36,809 nucleotides of DNA, taken from the NCBI GenBank assembly GCA_001872605.1, contig MNXM01000183.1, positions 1 to 36,809 of the forward strand, in the 5' to 3' direction. How positions within the stretch are numbered: position 1 is the stretch's first letter; each line of letters begins with the position of its first letter. Both the position numbers and the translations under genes were made by a program. This document shows, one piece after another, positions 24,251 through 34,400 of this stretch. Under the pieces are notes generated by a model. It did no database searches. It was not told the origin of the DNA and was given only the letters and a program-made list of their open reading frames with translations. The stretch is from Armatimonadetes bacterium CG2_30_59_28. GTDB taxonomy: Bacteria; Armatimonadota; Abditibacteriia; CG2-30-59-28.

Positions 24251-27200
24251 ATGAAGGTACAGAGGTTGATGCAACCATTGCGGAATATTCTCTTGGCATT
24301 GGCGATGGCAGTGATGGGAGGGGGGGTTGTCCCCGCGTCGGGAGAGTCGTTGCTTCCGAACGGCAGCTTCGAGGAGACGCAGGCGGCGAAGCCTGGCGCC
24401 GACGGACTCGTGCAGGGGTGGGAGCTGGGTCAGAATTCGCTGCTCCCGCAAAACTGGTCGTTGAATACGTTCTATCCGGGGAAGCTGTCCGTTGAGCCCT
24501 ACGGGTCCACCGCAACGGAGAGCCCTCTCGCTGGCAAGCAGTTTGTTCGTCTATCCGCTCCCGGCAAGTCCGACGCCCATTTCTTTCAAATGTGCAGGAA
24601 CCTGCGGGGGCGCCAGTGGTACCGCGTCTCGCTGAGGTTGCGCGGAGGGTCCGTGACGGTCTACATGTATGAGTATGCTGGAGGGCAGTTCTCCGGAGCG
24701 ACCCGGCTGTTTCAGTCCTCAGCTTCCAACACCGCCTGGAAAAAACTTGACAGTTACTATCTTGCCGCGGGAGAGGGCGCAGTCAATGTGGGACTGGCGC
24801 TGGTCGTGGGGACAGGGACCACTGCCGACGTTGATGATGTGAGCCTCGAGGCGCTGACAGATGCAAATCTACCCGGAGGATTAGAGAACGTGAGCTTTGA
24901 GAATGACTGCGTGCAGATGACCATCGACCCGCGAGGGCGCTTGGTGAAACTCTACAGCAAATCGCTGGGGCAGGACTTTGCGTCGCCAGCCAACCCTGTT
25001 CCTGTAGTGCAGGTGGTGCGCGATGGCGCCGACGTGCAGGCCCACTGGGTTCGACGCGAGGGAGACCTGCTGCATGTATCGTTTGTGGACAGTGAGGTAA
25101 AGGTCACGCTGCGCGTAACGGCGCATCCGTGCTTCCTGGGTTTCGAGGTGATGGACGCGCACCCCGACGACATCGAGGAATTGAGCCTTCAGTTTCCGGT
25201 AAAGCGACTCGCGGTATCCGGACCCGCCTTCAATGCAACCTATGACGACACTTTCGGCATCAGCCTGCTGGGCGCGACCGTCAACTCCTGTAATCGTTCC
25301 TATGGGCAAGGATCAGGAATTCACGTGCTGCGCACTTCCTGCTCTCAGAAGTATGGCATCGTGGGAACGAAGTTCTCCCTCATCGCCACGCCGCGGGGTC
25401 AGTTTAACCAGGCCATCATGGAGATGGAGCGCACCCACGGGCTGCCTTGCCCCGTGCTGGATGGCAAGTGGGCGCGGTTTTCGGAGCCGGTTCGGAAATC
25501 GTACCTGTTCTCAACCGACATCTCGGAGGACAGTATTGACGCCGTCATCGCAGACGCCAAAGTCGGCGGGTTTGGCATGATCATCTTTCTGAAGGATTGC
25601 TGGCTGCAAAACCACGGCCATTTCGACATCAATCCGAGCCGCTTCCCGGACGGCATTGAAAGCCTCAAACGTGTCGTGAAGAAAGTGCATGACGCCGGTC
25701 TGGATGCGGGAGTCCACGTGTTTGGACCCTCCATTTCCCCGAATGATCCGTATGTGACACCGAAGCCGGACGATCGCCTCGCGTTCGTTCCCTGCCCACC
25801 ACTGGCGGAGGAAGTTGATGAGAAAGCCAATACGTTGACGCTCACTGGGCAGCCTATGGAACTGCCTCCGAAACGTGGCCGCAACCGCGCCTTCCCCGGC
25901 TACCATCTGCGAGTGGGCGATGAGATCATCCAATACGGAGACATCGAGGCAGGGCCTCCCTACCGGTTCCTCCACTGCCAGCGTGGCGCTCTGGGTACCA
26001 AGGCTGCCGCGCACCCGGCCGGTGCCGAAGTGAAGGGACTCCTCTCCATCTGGGGGTTCTTTGCGATAGACCCCAACAGCACACTTGCGGATGAGGTGAC
26101 CAGCAACTTCGCCAAAGCGATCAACGAGTGCGATTTCGACATGGTCTACTTCGACGCCAGTGACGGTGTTAGCAATGAGTACATGGATGGTTGGTACTAC
26201 CTCAACAAGATGCATCTCGGTTTCTACAAGAAGTTCAAGAAGGACGTGCTCTACCAAACCAGCACCGGTACCGGCTCAAACCTCCTCTGGCACCTCGTTC
26301 CGCGCAGCGCGTCCGCCGACGGTCACGGAGACATCAAAGGCTATCTCGACGAACGCTGGCCGGGCATCCTCAATCAGGGCGCAAACTTCACTCGGTCCGA
26401 TATCGGGTGGTACTACTGGTTCCGCGATGTGCGTCCCGACCAGATTGAGTACGTGTGCGCAAAGGCCATCGGCGTCGACGGGTCCATTTCTCTGGAAACC
26501 TCGCGGGAGGCGCTGGAACGTCTTGCACAGTCGCGCGGGATGATGGAGATGATTGGTCGGTACGAGAAATGTCGTCTTGCTAACTTCTTCCCGGCATCCG
26601 TTCGCGAGAAGCTGAAAGAGCCTGGCAAGGACTTCAAGTTGTTCGAAGACGGCAAGGGACGCTGGAAGCTCTACCGGGCCACGTACGAGGAACCGCGTTC
26701 GGTCGACGTTCTTGATGGAACGCAGAACAGGTGGACGATCAATAACGACGCGCAGGTTCCATGCTACCTCGGCGTCGAGATCGTTCGAGGGGATCGCGGG
26801 TACGCCACTGCCGACTACGATGACCCAAAGGCGGTCATCATTGAGACCTTCGATGATGCCGCGGTCTACAAAATGAGCGACACCAATCTCTTCGAGAAGT
26901 TTGTTCTCGGCGACGGCAAGAGGCTCGGCGACTTCGGACCGGTGAGAGCGGGGATGACTCAGTCATTCGAGGTCTCTCCGGAGAACGCGAAGGTTGGAGG
27001 GAAATGTCTGGTCTATGCTGCGGACAACAAGGGCGACTATGGCGGATGGGGAGGCATCGGGCGGCGATTCGAGAAACCGCTGGATTTCAGCGGCTACCAA
27101 GCCGTCGCTCTCTGGGTACACGGAGACGGGCAATACGAAACAATCCGTATTCAGTTCCGGGATGTGAAGGGACGCAACATCGACTTTCTCCCAGCCATCA

Positions 27201-27637
27201 ACTTCACAGGGTGGAAGCTTCTGACCTTTCCCATGCCGACCGGCGCTGCCTTCGACGCCAAGCAAGTCGAGTACATGCTTTTCTACTTCAACGCGGTGAA
27301 TGCAAAGACCTCTGTTCGAGTTGCCCTCGACGACCTGAAGCTGATTCCCGCCCTGCGCCCTGCCGAGAATATCGGCAGTCCTGTCATTGACGTCAACGGC
27401 AAGAGGGTTACGCTGCCGGTTGAGCTGGGCGGCAGGCAGGCCATCACACTGGACGGTCCGGGAGGTTCCACCCACTGGCCCGGCGGCATGCAGCCTGGGA
27501 AACCGCTGAAAATCGACCCCGCGGTGTTCCGTCTGAAACCGGGGGAAAACACCGTTACGTTTTCCACGACGGCCCCAACAAGCGCCTTCTCCGGTGATGT
27601 AGCTGTGTTGCTGTACCGCATGTGGGAGATGGAGTAG
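24251..27637 (+). CDS. Large exported multidomain glycosidase-like protein
   Basis: A 1128-aa protein with a signal peptide (LLALAMAVMGGGVVPASG). Residues about 33-200 form a carbohydrate-binding-like jelly roll: NLLPNGSFEE-type opening (LLPNGSFEETQA), WYRVSLRLRGG and ADVDDVSLEAL. The middle part (about 410-700) resembles an alpha-glycosidase barrel: DSIDAVIADAKVGGFGMIIF, then FDINPSRFPDGIESLKRVVK, AGLDAGVHVFGPSIS and DFDMVYFDASDG, with D635 or D638 as candidate catalytic residues. GH27/GH31/GH36-like barrels share this layout, but I cannot fix a family. Residues about 860-1030 look like a second binding domain (GGWGGIGRRFEKPLDFSGYQ, ALWVHGDG). The ATG at 24251 has a GAGAGGG-type ribosome site. 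No intact sugar transporter lies beside it. Confidence 0.65.
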   Translation: MKVQRLMQPLRNILLALAMAVMGGGVVPASGESLLPNGSFEETQAAKPGADGLVQGWELGQNSLLPQNWSLNTFYPGKLSVEPYGSTATESPLAGKQFVRLSAPGKSDAHFFQMCRNLRGRQWYRVSLRLRGGSVTVYMYEYAGGQFSGATRLFQSSASNTAWKKLDSYYLAAGEGAVNVGLALVVGTGTTADVDDVSLEALTDANLPGGLENVSFENDCVQMTIDPRGRLVKLYSKSLGQDFASPANPVPVVQVVRDGADVQAHWVRREGDLLHVSFVDSEVKVTLRVTAHPCFLGFEVMDAHPDDIEELSLQFPVKRLAVSGPAFNATYDDTFGISLLGATVNSCNRSYGQGSGIHVLRTSCSQKYGIVGTKFSLIATPRGQFNQAIMEMERTHGLPCPVLDGKWARFSEPVRKSYLFSTDISEDSIDAVIADAKVGGFGMIIFLKDCWLQNHGHFDINPSRFPDGIESLKRVVKKVHDAGLDAGVHVFGPSISPNDPYVTPKPDDRLAFVPCPPLAEEVDEKANTLTLTGQPMELPPKRGRNRAFPGYHLRVGDEIIQYGDIEAGPPYRFLHCQRGALGTKAAAHPAGAEVKGLLSIWGFFAIDPNSTLADEVTSNFAKAINECDFDMVYFDASDGVSNEYMDGWYYLNKMHLGFYKKFKKDVLYQTSTGTGSNLLWHLVPRSASADGHGDIKGYLDERWPGILNQGANFTRSDIGWYYWFRDVRPDQIEYVCAKAIGVDGSISLETSREALERLAQSRGMMEMIGRYEKCRLANFFPASVREKLKEPGKDFKLFEDGKGRWKLYRATYEEPRSVDVLDGTQNRWTINNDAQVPCYLGVEIVRGDRGYATADYDDPKAVIIETFDDAAVYKMSDTNLFEKFVLGDGKRLGDFGPVRAGMTQSFEVSPENAKVGGKCLVYAADNKGDYGGWGGIGRRFEKPLDFSGYQAVALWVHGDGQYETIRIQFRDVKGRNIDFLPAINFTGWKLLTFPMPTGAAFDAKQVEYMLFYFNAVNAKTSVRVALDDLKLIPALRPAENIGSPVIDVNGKRVTLPVELGGRQAITLDGPGGSTHWPGGMQPGKPLKIDPAVFRLKPGENTVTFSTTAPTSAFSGDVAVLLYRMWEME

Positions 27638-27797
27638 GGCAAGTTGGCATTGGGTAATGGGGCGAAGAGTCGGTGGGACAGTTGACAGGGACTCCTGTGA
27701 ACTCTTGCGAGGGGTGATGCCGTCAAACGCTTCGACCGGTTTCGCCGATGGCGATTGCCATTCAACGACTCACGTGTTGGCTTGCGCCGTCACGATA

Positions 27798-27826
27798 GTG
27801 ACAACTCGCGTCCCTTCTGCTAACAT
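27798..27826 (+). promoter_or_regulatory. Candidate promoter for the thi cluster
   Basis: GTGACA (27798-27803) and TAACAT (27821-27826) are 17 bases apart, upstream of thiO at 27865. The remaining leader of under 40 bases is too short for a TPP riboswitch, and no CUGAGA-type THI box is visible. The gap 27638-27797 otherwise holds nothing I can identify. Confidence 0.45.
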
Positions 27827-27864
27827 CATGGCGTCCCACAATTCACACAGAAGGAATGGTGTAG

Positions 27865-29007
27865 TTGGCAGACGGAACTCGAACGACCGAAGTACTCATC
27901 ATCGGCGGAGGCATTATTGGGTTGACGATTGCGCTCCGCCTCAGGCGGAGCAACGTTCCCGTAATCGTGCTCGAGAAGGGCGAGCCGGGCAGGGGGGCTT
28001 CTTTTGCGGCGGCAGGGCTGATCGCCCCCAAGTTTGAGCCGGAAACGGAGCCATTTGCCAGGCTTGCCATCGCGAGCAGAGATCGCTACAGGGACTACTG
28101 CGAAGAATTGAGGCAGTTGACCGGCGTCAACCCGGAGTATCGAGACGAGGGCACAATCATGCCCCTCCTCGATGACGAAGAGGAGACCTACGCCAACGGG
28201 ATTATTGAGTCCGCCGGCGATTCGGTTCCCTTGAAGACCCTCTCCCGAAAAAATATCCTCGACTTGGAGCCGGACCTCTCTCCCGAAGTGAGACGCGGAA
28301 TTTTCATCCCCGGCGATCACCAGGTCAACAACCGCAAGCTGTTGCAGGCGCTCATAGCGGCGGTGCAGAAGCTCGGCGGAGACATCCGCCCGAATACTCC
28401 CGCACGGGCTATTCGCGTGGAAGCAGGACGCGTATCCCGCGTTGAGAGCGACAAGGACACCTACACGCCGCGCCACGTGGTACTCGCTGCGGGTTGCTGG
28501 TCGCACCAGGTCGAGATAGACGATCCTTCGCTATCTCCCCCGACGCGCCCGGTGAAAGGACAGATGGTCGCCGTTCAGATGACTCCGCCGGTAACGCTGA
28601 CGCGGAACATCCATTCCCCGCGGTGCTACATCGTGCCGCGCGTTGACGGACGGGCGGACATAGGGGCGACGGTTGAGGAGGTGGGCTTCGACACAGAAGT
28701 GTCATCGGAAGCTGTCGACAAGCTCCTTGCCGCGGCGCGCAGCGTGGTGCCCGGACTGCGGCAAAGCCCTGTCATCGAGACATGGGCGGGATTGCGGCCG
28801 GGATCGCCGGACAGTCATCCCATCGTCGGCAAGACGCCCGTCGAGGGACTCATCATGGCGACGGGAAACTACCGCAGCGGCCTCCTGATGGCGCCCATCA
28901 CGGGTGAACTCGTGACGGAGTTGATCCTGACAGGACAAACACCGGAGCTGTTGAGACCGTTCTCGCCAGGACGGTTCACCGACACAGCGGGTTCTGAAAG
29001 CGGATAA
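27865..29007 (+). CDS. thiO: Glycine oxidase ThiO
   Basis: A 380-aa FAD-dependent amine oxidase of the DAO fold. It oxidises glycine to the imine (dehydroglycine) that ThiG needs for thiazole synthesis. The FAD motif is VLIIGGGIIGLTIALRL (10-26), followed by the second-strand VIVLEKGEPGRGASFAAAG. TWAGLRPGSPDSHPIVGKTP and GNYRSGLLMAP near the C-terminus are the typical ThiO blocks that close the active site. The start is TTG at 27865; AAGGAATGG lies about nine bases upstream. It is followed by thiS after 7 bases, confirming the role by context. Confidence 0.92.
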   Translation: MADGTRTTEVLIIGGGIIGLTIALRLRRSNVPVIVLEKGEPGRGASFAAAGLIAPKFEPETEPFARLAIASRDRYRDYCEELRQLTGVNPEYRDEGTIMPLLDDEEETYANGIIESAGDSVPLKTLSRKNILDLEPDLSPEVRRGIFIPGDHQVNNRKLLQALIAAVQKLGGDIRPNTPARAIRVEAGRVSRVESDKDTYTPRHVVLAAGCWSHQVEIDDPSLSPPTRPVKGQMVAVQMTPPVTLTRNIHSPRCYIVPRVDGRADIGATVEEVGFDTEVSSEAVDKLLAAARSVVPGLRQSPVIETWAGLRPGSPDSHPIVGKTPVEGLIMATGNYRSGLLMAPITGELVTELILTGQTPELLRPFSPGRFTDTAGSESG

Positions 29008-29014
29008 AACACCC

Positions 29015-29215
29015 ATGAGAATCAAACTGAATGGCGAGCATCGTGATATCGATGACAACCTGACGATCGCGGACCTGGTCGATCGGCTTGGGCTGAATCG
29101 GGACGGGATCGCCATAGCCATCAACCGCGCCGTTGTTCCACGACCAGAGCACGCAACCACAGAAATCCGGGATGGCGACGTAGTTGAAGTCATTCACGCC
29201 GCCGGGGGAGGATAG
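29015..29215 (+). CDS. thiS: Thiamine sulfur carrier ThiS
   Basis: A 66-aa ubiquitin-fold sulfur carrier. It has the family's short beta-grasp pattern (MRIKLNGEHRDIDDNLTIAD, RDGIAIAINRAVVPR) and the C-terminal GGG tail (IHAAGGG) where the terminal glycine is adenylated and thiocarboxylated. ThiS delivers sulfur to ThiG. It is located between thiO and thiG, as in many bacteria. No thiF activator gene is in this window. Confidence 0.93.
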   Translation: MRIKLNGEHRDIDDNLTIADLVDRLGLNRDGIAIAINRAVVPRPEHATTEIRDGDVVEVIHAAGGG

Positions 29216-29335
29216 TTGGGGGTTAGTGGTTGGTGACTGGGAGGATTAAAAGTCTACGTCTGTCACTTGTCACTCTCCGACACATCGGGGCAGGCGATCA
29301 CGCATCACGTCTCAATGATTACAGGAGCATCAAAC

Positions 29336-30118
29336 ATGGCCAAACGCACAGACAAACTTATCCTCGGTGGTAAGGAGTTCGCTTCCAGACTGATCATCGG
29401 AACCGGCAAGTACTCCGACTTCGAGACCATGCGGGCAGCGCATGAAGTGAGCGGAGCGGAGGTCGTCACCGTCGCCATTCGTCGCATCGACCTGAATGAT
29501 AAATCCGGCAAGGGAATGCTGGACTACATCGACCGCAACAAGTATGAGCTGCTGCCCAACACCGCCGGGTGCTATACCGCGCAGGACGCGGTGCTCACAT
29601 GTCAACTGGCTCGGGAAGCTTTGGAAACCAACTTCGTGAAACTGGAGGTCATCGGCAGCGAGAAGACTCTGTTCCCGGATAACGAAGCGCTGCTCGAAGC
29701 GGCGAGAATTCTGGTGAAAGACGACTTTATTGTGCTCCCGTACACGCACGATGATCCCGTGCTGTGCAAGAAGCTGGAGGACATTGGCTGCGCCGCAGTG
29801 ATGCCCCTAGGCGCGCCGATTGGTTCGGGGCTGGGGATCTGCAATCCATACAACATCCGCATCATCCTGGAAACGGTCTCCATCCCCGTGATCGTTGACG
29901 CGGGAGTGGGCACTGCGTCCGATGCCACCATCGCCATGGAACTCGGTTGCGACGGTCTGTTGATGAACACCGGAATTGCGGGCGCCAAGGATGCTGTAAA
30001 GATGGCGCGCGCCATGAAGCTGGCGGTGGAGTCGGGTCGTCTGTCGTACGAGGCGGGGCGCATCCCGAAGAAGCTCTACGCTCAGGCCTCAAGCCCTGTT
30101 GAAGAAATGATCGAGTAA
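29336..30118 (+). CDS. thiG: Thiazole synthase ThiG
   Basis: A 260-aa TIM-barrel enzyme that makes the thiazole phosphate from deoxyxylulose phosphate, dehydroglycine and ThiS-thiocarboxylate. Conserved blocks include [12 protein letters not shown] (19-30), RRIDLN, the Schiff-base lysine K102 in [40 protein letters not shown] and [12 protein letters not shown]. The ATG at 29336 is preferred because AGGAG lies eight bases upstream; the frame is open from 29267. A 120-base gap separates it from thiS. Confidence 0.95.
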   Translation: MAKRTDKLILGGKEFASRLIIGTGKYSDFETMRAAHEVSGAEVVTVAIRRIDLNDKSGKGMLDYIDRNKYELLPNTAGCYTAQDAVLTCQLAREALETNFVKLEVIGSEKTLFPDNEALLEAARILVKDDFIVLPYTHDDPVLCKKLEDIGCAAVMPLGAPIGSGLGICNPYNIRIILETVSIPVIVDAGVGTASDATIAMELGCDGLLMNTGIAGAKDAVKMARAMKLAVESGRLSYEAGRIPKKLYAQASSPVEEMIE

Positions 30119-30195
30119 CCCATGTGGAGTGCGATGGCAGAGCGGATCGGCGACACCGCTTTGGGTGAGTGGGAGAAAGCAGAGGTGTTGGAGCA

Positions 30196-30837
30196 TTGAC
30201 CCGTGATCATCGACTATCCCCCCTCAGCCGACTGTATCTTGTGACGGATCGCGCCTTCTGCGCGCCGCGGTCGCTGGAGGATGTTCTGGACGAAGCCTGT
30301 GCCGCGGGTGCAAGAATGGTGCAGTTGCGGGAGAAGGACCTGCCGCCACGCGAGCTGTGCCTGCTGGCGGAGGCGGCGAAGACCGTCGCTGATCGGCATG
30401 GCGCGTCGTTGTTTGTCAACGACCGAATCGATATTGCGATGGCCGTCGACGCGGCGGGGGTGCATTTGAGCCGGAAAAGCGTGCCGCCCTCCATCGCCCG
30501 ACGTTGCCTCAACGAAGCACAACTGATCGGCGTCTCCACACACTCTGTCGAGGAAGCCATGCTCGCGGAACAGGACGGCGCCAACTTCATCTGCTTCGGG
30601 CCGGTGTACGACACCCCCTCGAAGCGACCTTACGGATCGCCGCAGGGATTGCGCAAACTGCGAGAAGTGTGCAACTGTGTCTCGGTTCCGGTGTATGCCA
30701 TTGGGGGAATTTCCCACTCACAGGTGGACGAATGTATCGGCGCCGGAGCTTACGGGGTGGCGGTGATTTCTGCCGTGATTGGCGCGGCGGATGTAACCGA
30801 CGCCGTGAGCAGCTTTAGCGACACGCTCGGGACTTGA
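30196..30837 (+). CDS. thiE: Thiamine-phosphate synthase ThiE
   Basis: A 213-aa TIM-barrel enzyme joining the thiazole and pyrimidine phosphates. LYLVTDRAF, GARMVQLREKDLPPRE (the pyrophosphate-binding R-E-K), LFVNDRIDIAMAVDAAGVHL, IGVSTHSVEEA, CFGPVYDTPSKRPYGSPQGL and YAIGGIS are all family signatures. I favour the TTG at 30196, with AGAGG ten bases upstream; a GTG at 30169 gives a longer product with a weaker site. It follows thiG by about 80 bases and completes the thiazole and coupling arm. The pyrimidine gene thiC is not present in this window. Confidence 0.92.
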   Translation: MTRDHRLSPLSRLYLVTDRAFCAPRSLEDVLDEACAAGARMVQLREKDLPPRELCLLAEAAKTVADRHGASLFVNDRIDIAMAVDAAGVHLSRKSVPPSIARRCLNEAQLIGVSTHSVEEAMLAEQDGANFICFGPVYDTPSKRPYGSPQGLRKLREVCNCVSVPVYAIGGISHSQVDECIGAGAYGVAVISAVIGAADVTDAVSSFSDTLGT

Positions 30838-30887
30838 CGCGGCGGTGGGGCAGATCGCCCTCTCTTATTAACCTGGAGGTAACACAA

Positions 30888-31457
30888 ATGCTCAAAGACC
30901 TCGTTCTCAAGAACAGAAGCTACCGAAGATTCCACGAAGCCACGCCTGTCTCTCGCCAGACACTGGAGGAGTTGGTGGAGTTGGCGCGGGTTTCAGGATC
31001 GGGCGGGAATATGCAGCCGCTCAGATTTATTCTGTCCGCTGATGCCGAGAAGAACGCCCGCATCTTCCCGCACCTCGCATGGGCGGGATACCTGACCGAC
31101 TGGCCGGGGCCGCAAGCGGGGGAAAGACCGGCCGCCTATATCATCATCCTCGGCGACACGGAAACCTCGAAGGGGTTTGGCGTTGACCATGGCATCGCCG
31201 CTCAAAGCATCCTGCTGGGAGCGACGGAGCGGGGTCTTGGCGGGTGCATTATCGGGTCGGTCCACCGGGACAACCTTGGAAAGGAACTCGATATCCCGGA
31301 GCGATACGACATATTGCTGGCGCTTGCGCTGGGCGAGCCTGCTGAATCGGTGGTCATTGAGGAAGTCGGCCCGGAGGGAGACATCAAATATTGGCGGGAT
31401 GAGGCGAGCGTTCACCACGTCCCCAAGAGGTCGCTGCAAGAGCTCATCGTCGGGTAA
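30888..31457 (+). CDS. Nitroreductase-family flavoprotein
   Basis: A 189-aa FMN-dependent NAD(P)H oxidoreductase. NRSYRRFHEATPVSRQTLEE at the N-terminus has the FMN-phosphate arginines, GGNMQPLRFIL matches the 'S..N.QP....' FMN loop, and DHGIAAQSILLGATERGLGG is the dimer-interface helix. The substrate is unknown; the family acts on quinones, nitro compounds and some on flavins. GGAGG eight bases before ATG 30888 supports the start. It follows thiE by 50 bases, so co-transcription with the thi genes is likely. A thiamine role is not implied. Confidence 0.9.
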   Translation: MLKDLVLKNRSYRRFHEATPVSRQTLEELVELARVSGSGGNMQPLRFILSADAEKNARIFPHLAWAGYLTDWPGPQAGERPAAYIIILGDTETSKGFGVDHGIAAQSILLGATERGLGGCIIGSVHRDNLGKELDIPERYDILLALALGEPAESVVIEEVGPEGDIKYWRDEASVHHVPKRSLQELIVG

Positions 31458-31466
31458 GTGTCTACT

Positions 31467-34400
31467 TTACCAACGAACCACCGCGGTCAACGGTAACACA
31501 ACCTCGTCCCCCACTCCGTAGTCGTAAACGCCAAACCAGGTATCGATCGGGAACTCTTCCCGGAGTTTGGCGGTCGTTGCGGTCGGATGTCGCTCTGCAT
31601 CAATGAACGCCGCTCCGTCAATGCCGTGGATGCGGTACTCCGCAGTTCCCGCGGCGTTAACCAGCCGTGCGCCGTGGTAATAGCGATATCCACGCAGACG
31701 AAATGGCGTTGCTGACGTGACCCGGTAGTCGGCGTGCCCCGACACCTTTCCGGTCCCCACTTTGGAGTCATACTCGAGCCGCAACCGGATGCCGGATGTC
31801 GTCTTTTCCGCCTCCAGAACTTTGTAGGCCAGACGGCGGTTGGGATTGGTGATAAAGATGTACTTGCCAACCAGTGCTCCGCTGTTTGCCGGGGCGGGTG
31901 CAACCGTGATCGTCTCGGTGGCTCGATCCACTTCCTTGATCTCACCGCGATATTCGCCGGATTCCTGTTTGATCCCCTTCCCGTTCCGCGTTAGCTCGGT
32001 TCCACCTATCAGCGCGAATCGCTCCCGACCATCCTTCTCCAGGGAATGCAGCCCGAAGCGACCACTGAACCTGAATCCGCCATCCGCGATACACAACGCT
32101 CCAGCGTCGGGAGCGAGGAAGATGGTGTCGATCCGTCCACTGCTCAGCTCGACAACACACGCCACCGCCGTCGTGTTGCCGTCATTCGGTGGTTTGATGG
32201 ACAACGCGCGAACGGTCTTCAGCACTGGCTCGCCGCGATAGAGCTCCATCACATTCAGGAAGCGGGATTGCACCGGCATCGCTCCTTCACGATGCAGCAG
32301 CACCCACTTCATCTCATACGGTGAGCCGCCCGAAGGGGATTTGCCGTCACACAAAACCACTTCTGCGCGGTCGGAGTCTACCCCCGTCAAGCGGAAGTGC
32401 AATCCATCGGAGTCCTCCAATGCCCAGTCCGCTGACCAGACGCCCGCAGGATTTGCCCGCTCCACATTGTACAGATGCGGGAAGCCAAACATCGGTCCGC
32501 GCCAGCCGTAGTTGCTCTTTTTGCAGCCGCTTTCCTTCAGCCACTTCTCGTCGCCGTAGGGCACGTCAGCGCCGGCCAGCGTCCCCGTCTTCTGCGACGC
32601 CAACTGCAGTCCCTGCGTCGAAACCTCGCCTTCCTGCGCATGCAAACTCCACCAATGCTCCTTCCCTCCGAAGATGCGATACAGATCAATGCAGTAGAAG
32701 CTCTCGTCGGAAACGTCTACCGTGGCAATCAATCGTCGCTGCCAGTTATCTTCCGGCACGCGATAGCCCTCTCCTGAGCCGACACGATCCTCGAAAGGCT
32801 GCGCAAACGCTTCAGCCACGTGGACGGGTCCGGCGTCGGCAAACAACTGCGGCGTTGCGGTCATCGACACAAACGGAACCTGACGCGCGTTGATCTGCGT
32901 GATCCAGTTTCCTTCCCATGCGCTCCAGTTGCGCGGATAACCCAGATGGCCGAGAATTTCGCTTGCATACGCGTCGAGACCGATATGCAGCATGTCGTCA
33001 TGCGTGTGTCCGCGAGGGCGACCATACATCATCCAGAAACTGCGCTTGTTGTCGTCTTTCCCGCTGCGAAGCATCGCGACTCCGTAGCCATCTTTGAGGC
33101 AGCTTGCGTCGTTCCACTCGGCGGGCCACTTGGCGGCCGCTGCCTCGACTTCCTCACGTGAGTACGGGAACTCAAGCGACGGACTCCACCCCGGTGTGTT
33201 CGCAAGCGCCCATGCAAACTTGGGGTCTTTGAAGATTCCGTAGGCATGTTCGAACGCTGCCGCTCCGCCGTTCTGCCAGACCCGTTTCCCTCTTTTGGCG
33301 TACCGTGGGTGCGCGCCGTCATCTCCAATCCGCGAGTATGTGCGGTCGATGTTGATGGTGTCCATGGAGTAGTCAAACACGCTATGGTACCGGCGACTGC
33401 GAGTGAGGTTCGGGTATTTATCGTCAGGATAGGTGTCGGGGCGCAGCTTCCGCAGGTGCTCAATCGACTCAATGATAGGCCCCATCGCCACCACGTGCAT
33501 TCCGTTGTACCCGCCGGTCGACTCGTACGGTGATCCGTCGCGGAAGAACTCATTGGTTACGAAGGTTCGCATCTTGCCTTCGCCATCGTACAGCCAGTCC
33601 ATGAAGTCGGCGCCGCTTCGGTAGTTCAGGGATTCGGCCATCCGCGCCATCCCGCGCTGGTGGTACGGCTCATTGGACCGCGTGGCCAGGTCCATCGCTC
33701 CCTGCATCCAGACCGCGAACAGGTTCTCCTCGATGAAGCGACGCAGTTCCCGGTGATCTTTGATGTCATACCCCTTGCTACGCATGAACGGGAGAATTGC
33801 TTCGTCCTGCTCAATCGATGGAAAGATCTTGTCGTAGGCTTCTGCATGACCCCACTGGTAGCCGGGCTGATCGATGCAGTATACAGTGAACCCACTCCCC
33901 ACGAGACACGGTCCCTCGGAGAACGGCGCCGGTCCCAGCCGCTCCACCTGCGACTGGCTGTTCCGGTGGCGGTGCTGGGTCATCGTCGCCAGATAGGCGT
34001 ACTCCACCGCCAGGCGACACATCGCCACCAGCGCCTTGTGGACGTACTGAATGTCCCCGGTCGTCAGGTAGCCGTCCGCACACAACGGAGCAACATTGAG
34101 CAGCTTGTGGCAGTAGGACTGGTTCATCTCTGCGATGATGCCGTAGCGATTCCCCTTGTGTTCCACACCGCCGCCGAAAGCATCGTCCGGGAAATCGCCG
34201 CTGGTCATATCACCGTTCGCAAAATCATTGGAGGGGAGCAACTCGCCACCCACCGGACACTTCAGCTTCCATGCGTAGGGAACTGCGGCCTGCGTATACG
34301 TGCGAATGGGCCTACTCAGTTCATCCAGCCACGGGTAGTACGCGCCCTTCGTGTAGATTTCCGCGCCGTGGATCGGACAGCCCAGGAGAACATTCACCCA

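Noticed and set aside
27638-27864. TPP riboswitch upstream of thiO
   Set aside because: I looked for the conserved CUGAGA and downstream motifs in the leader and did not find them.
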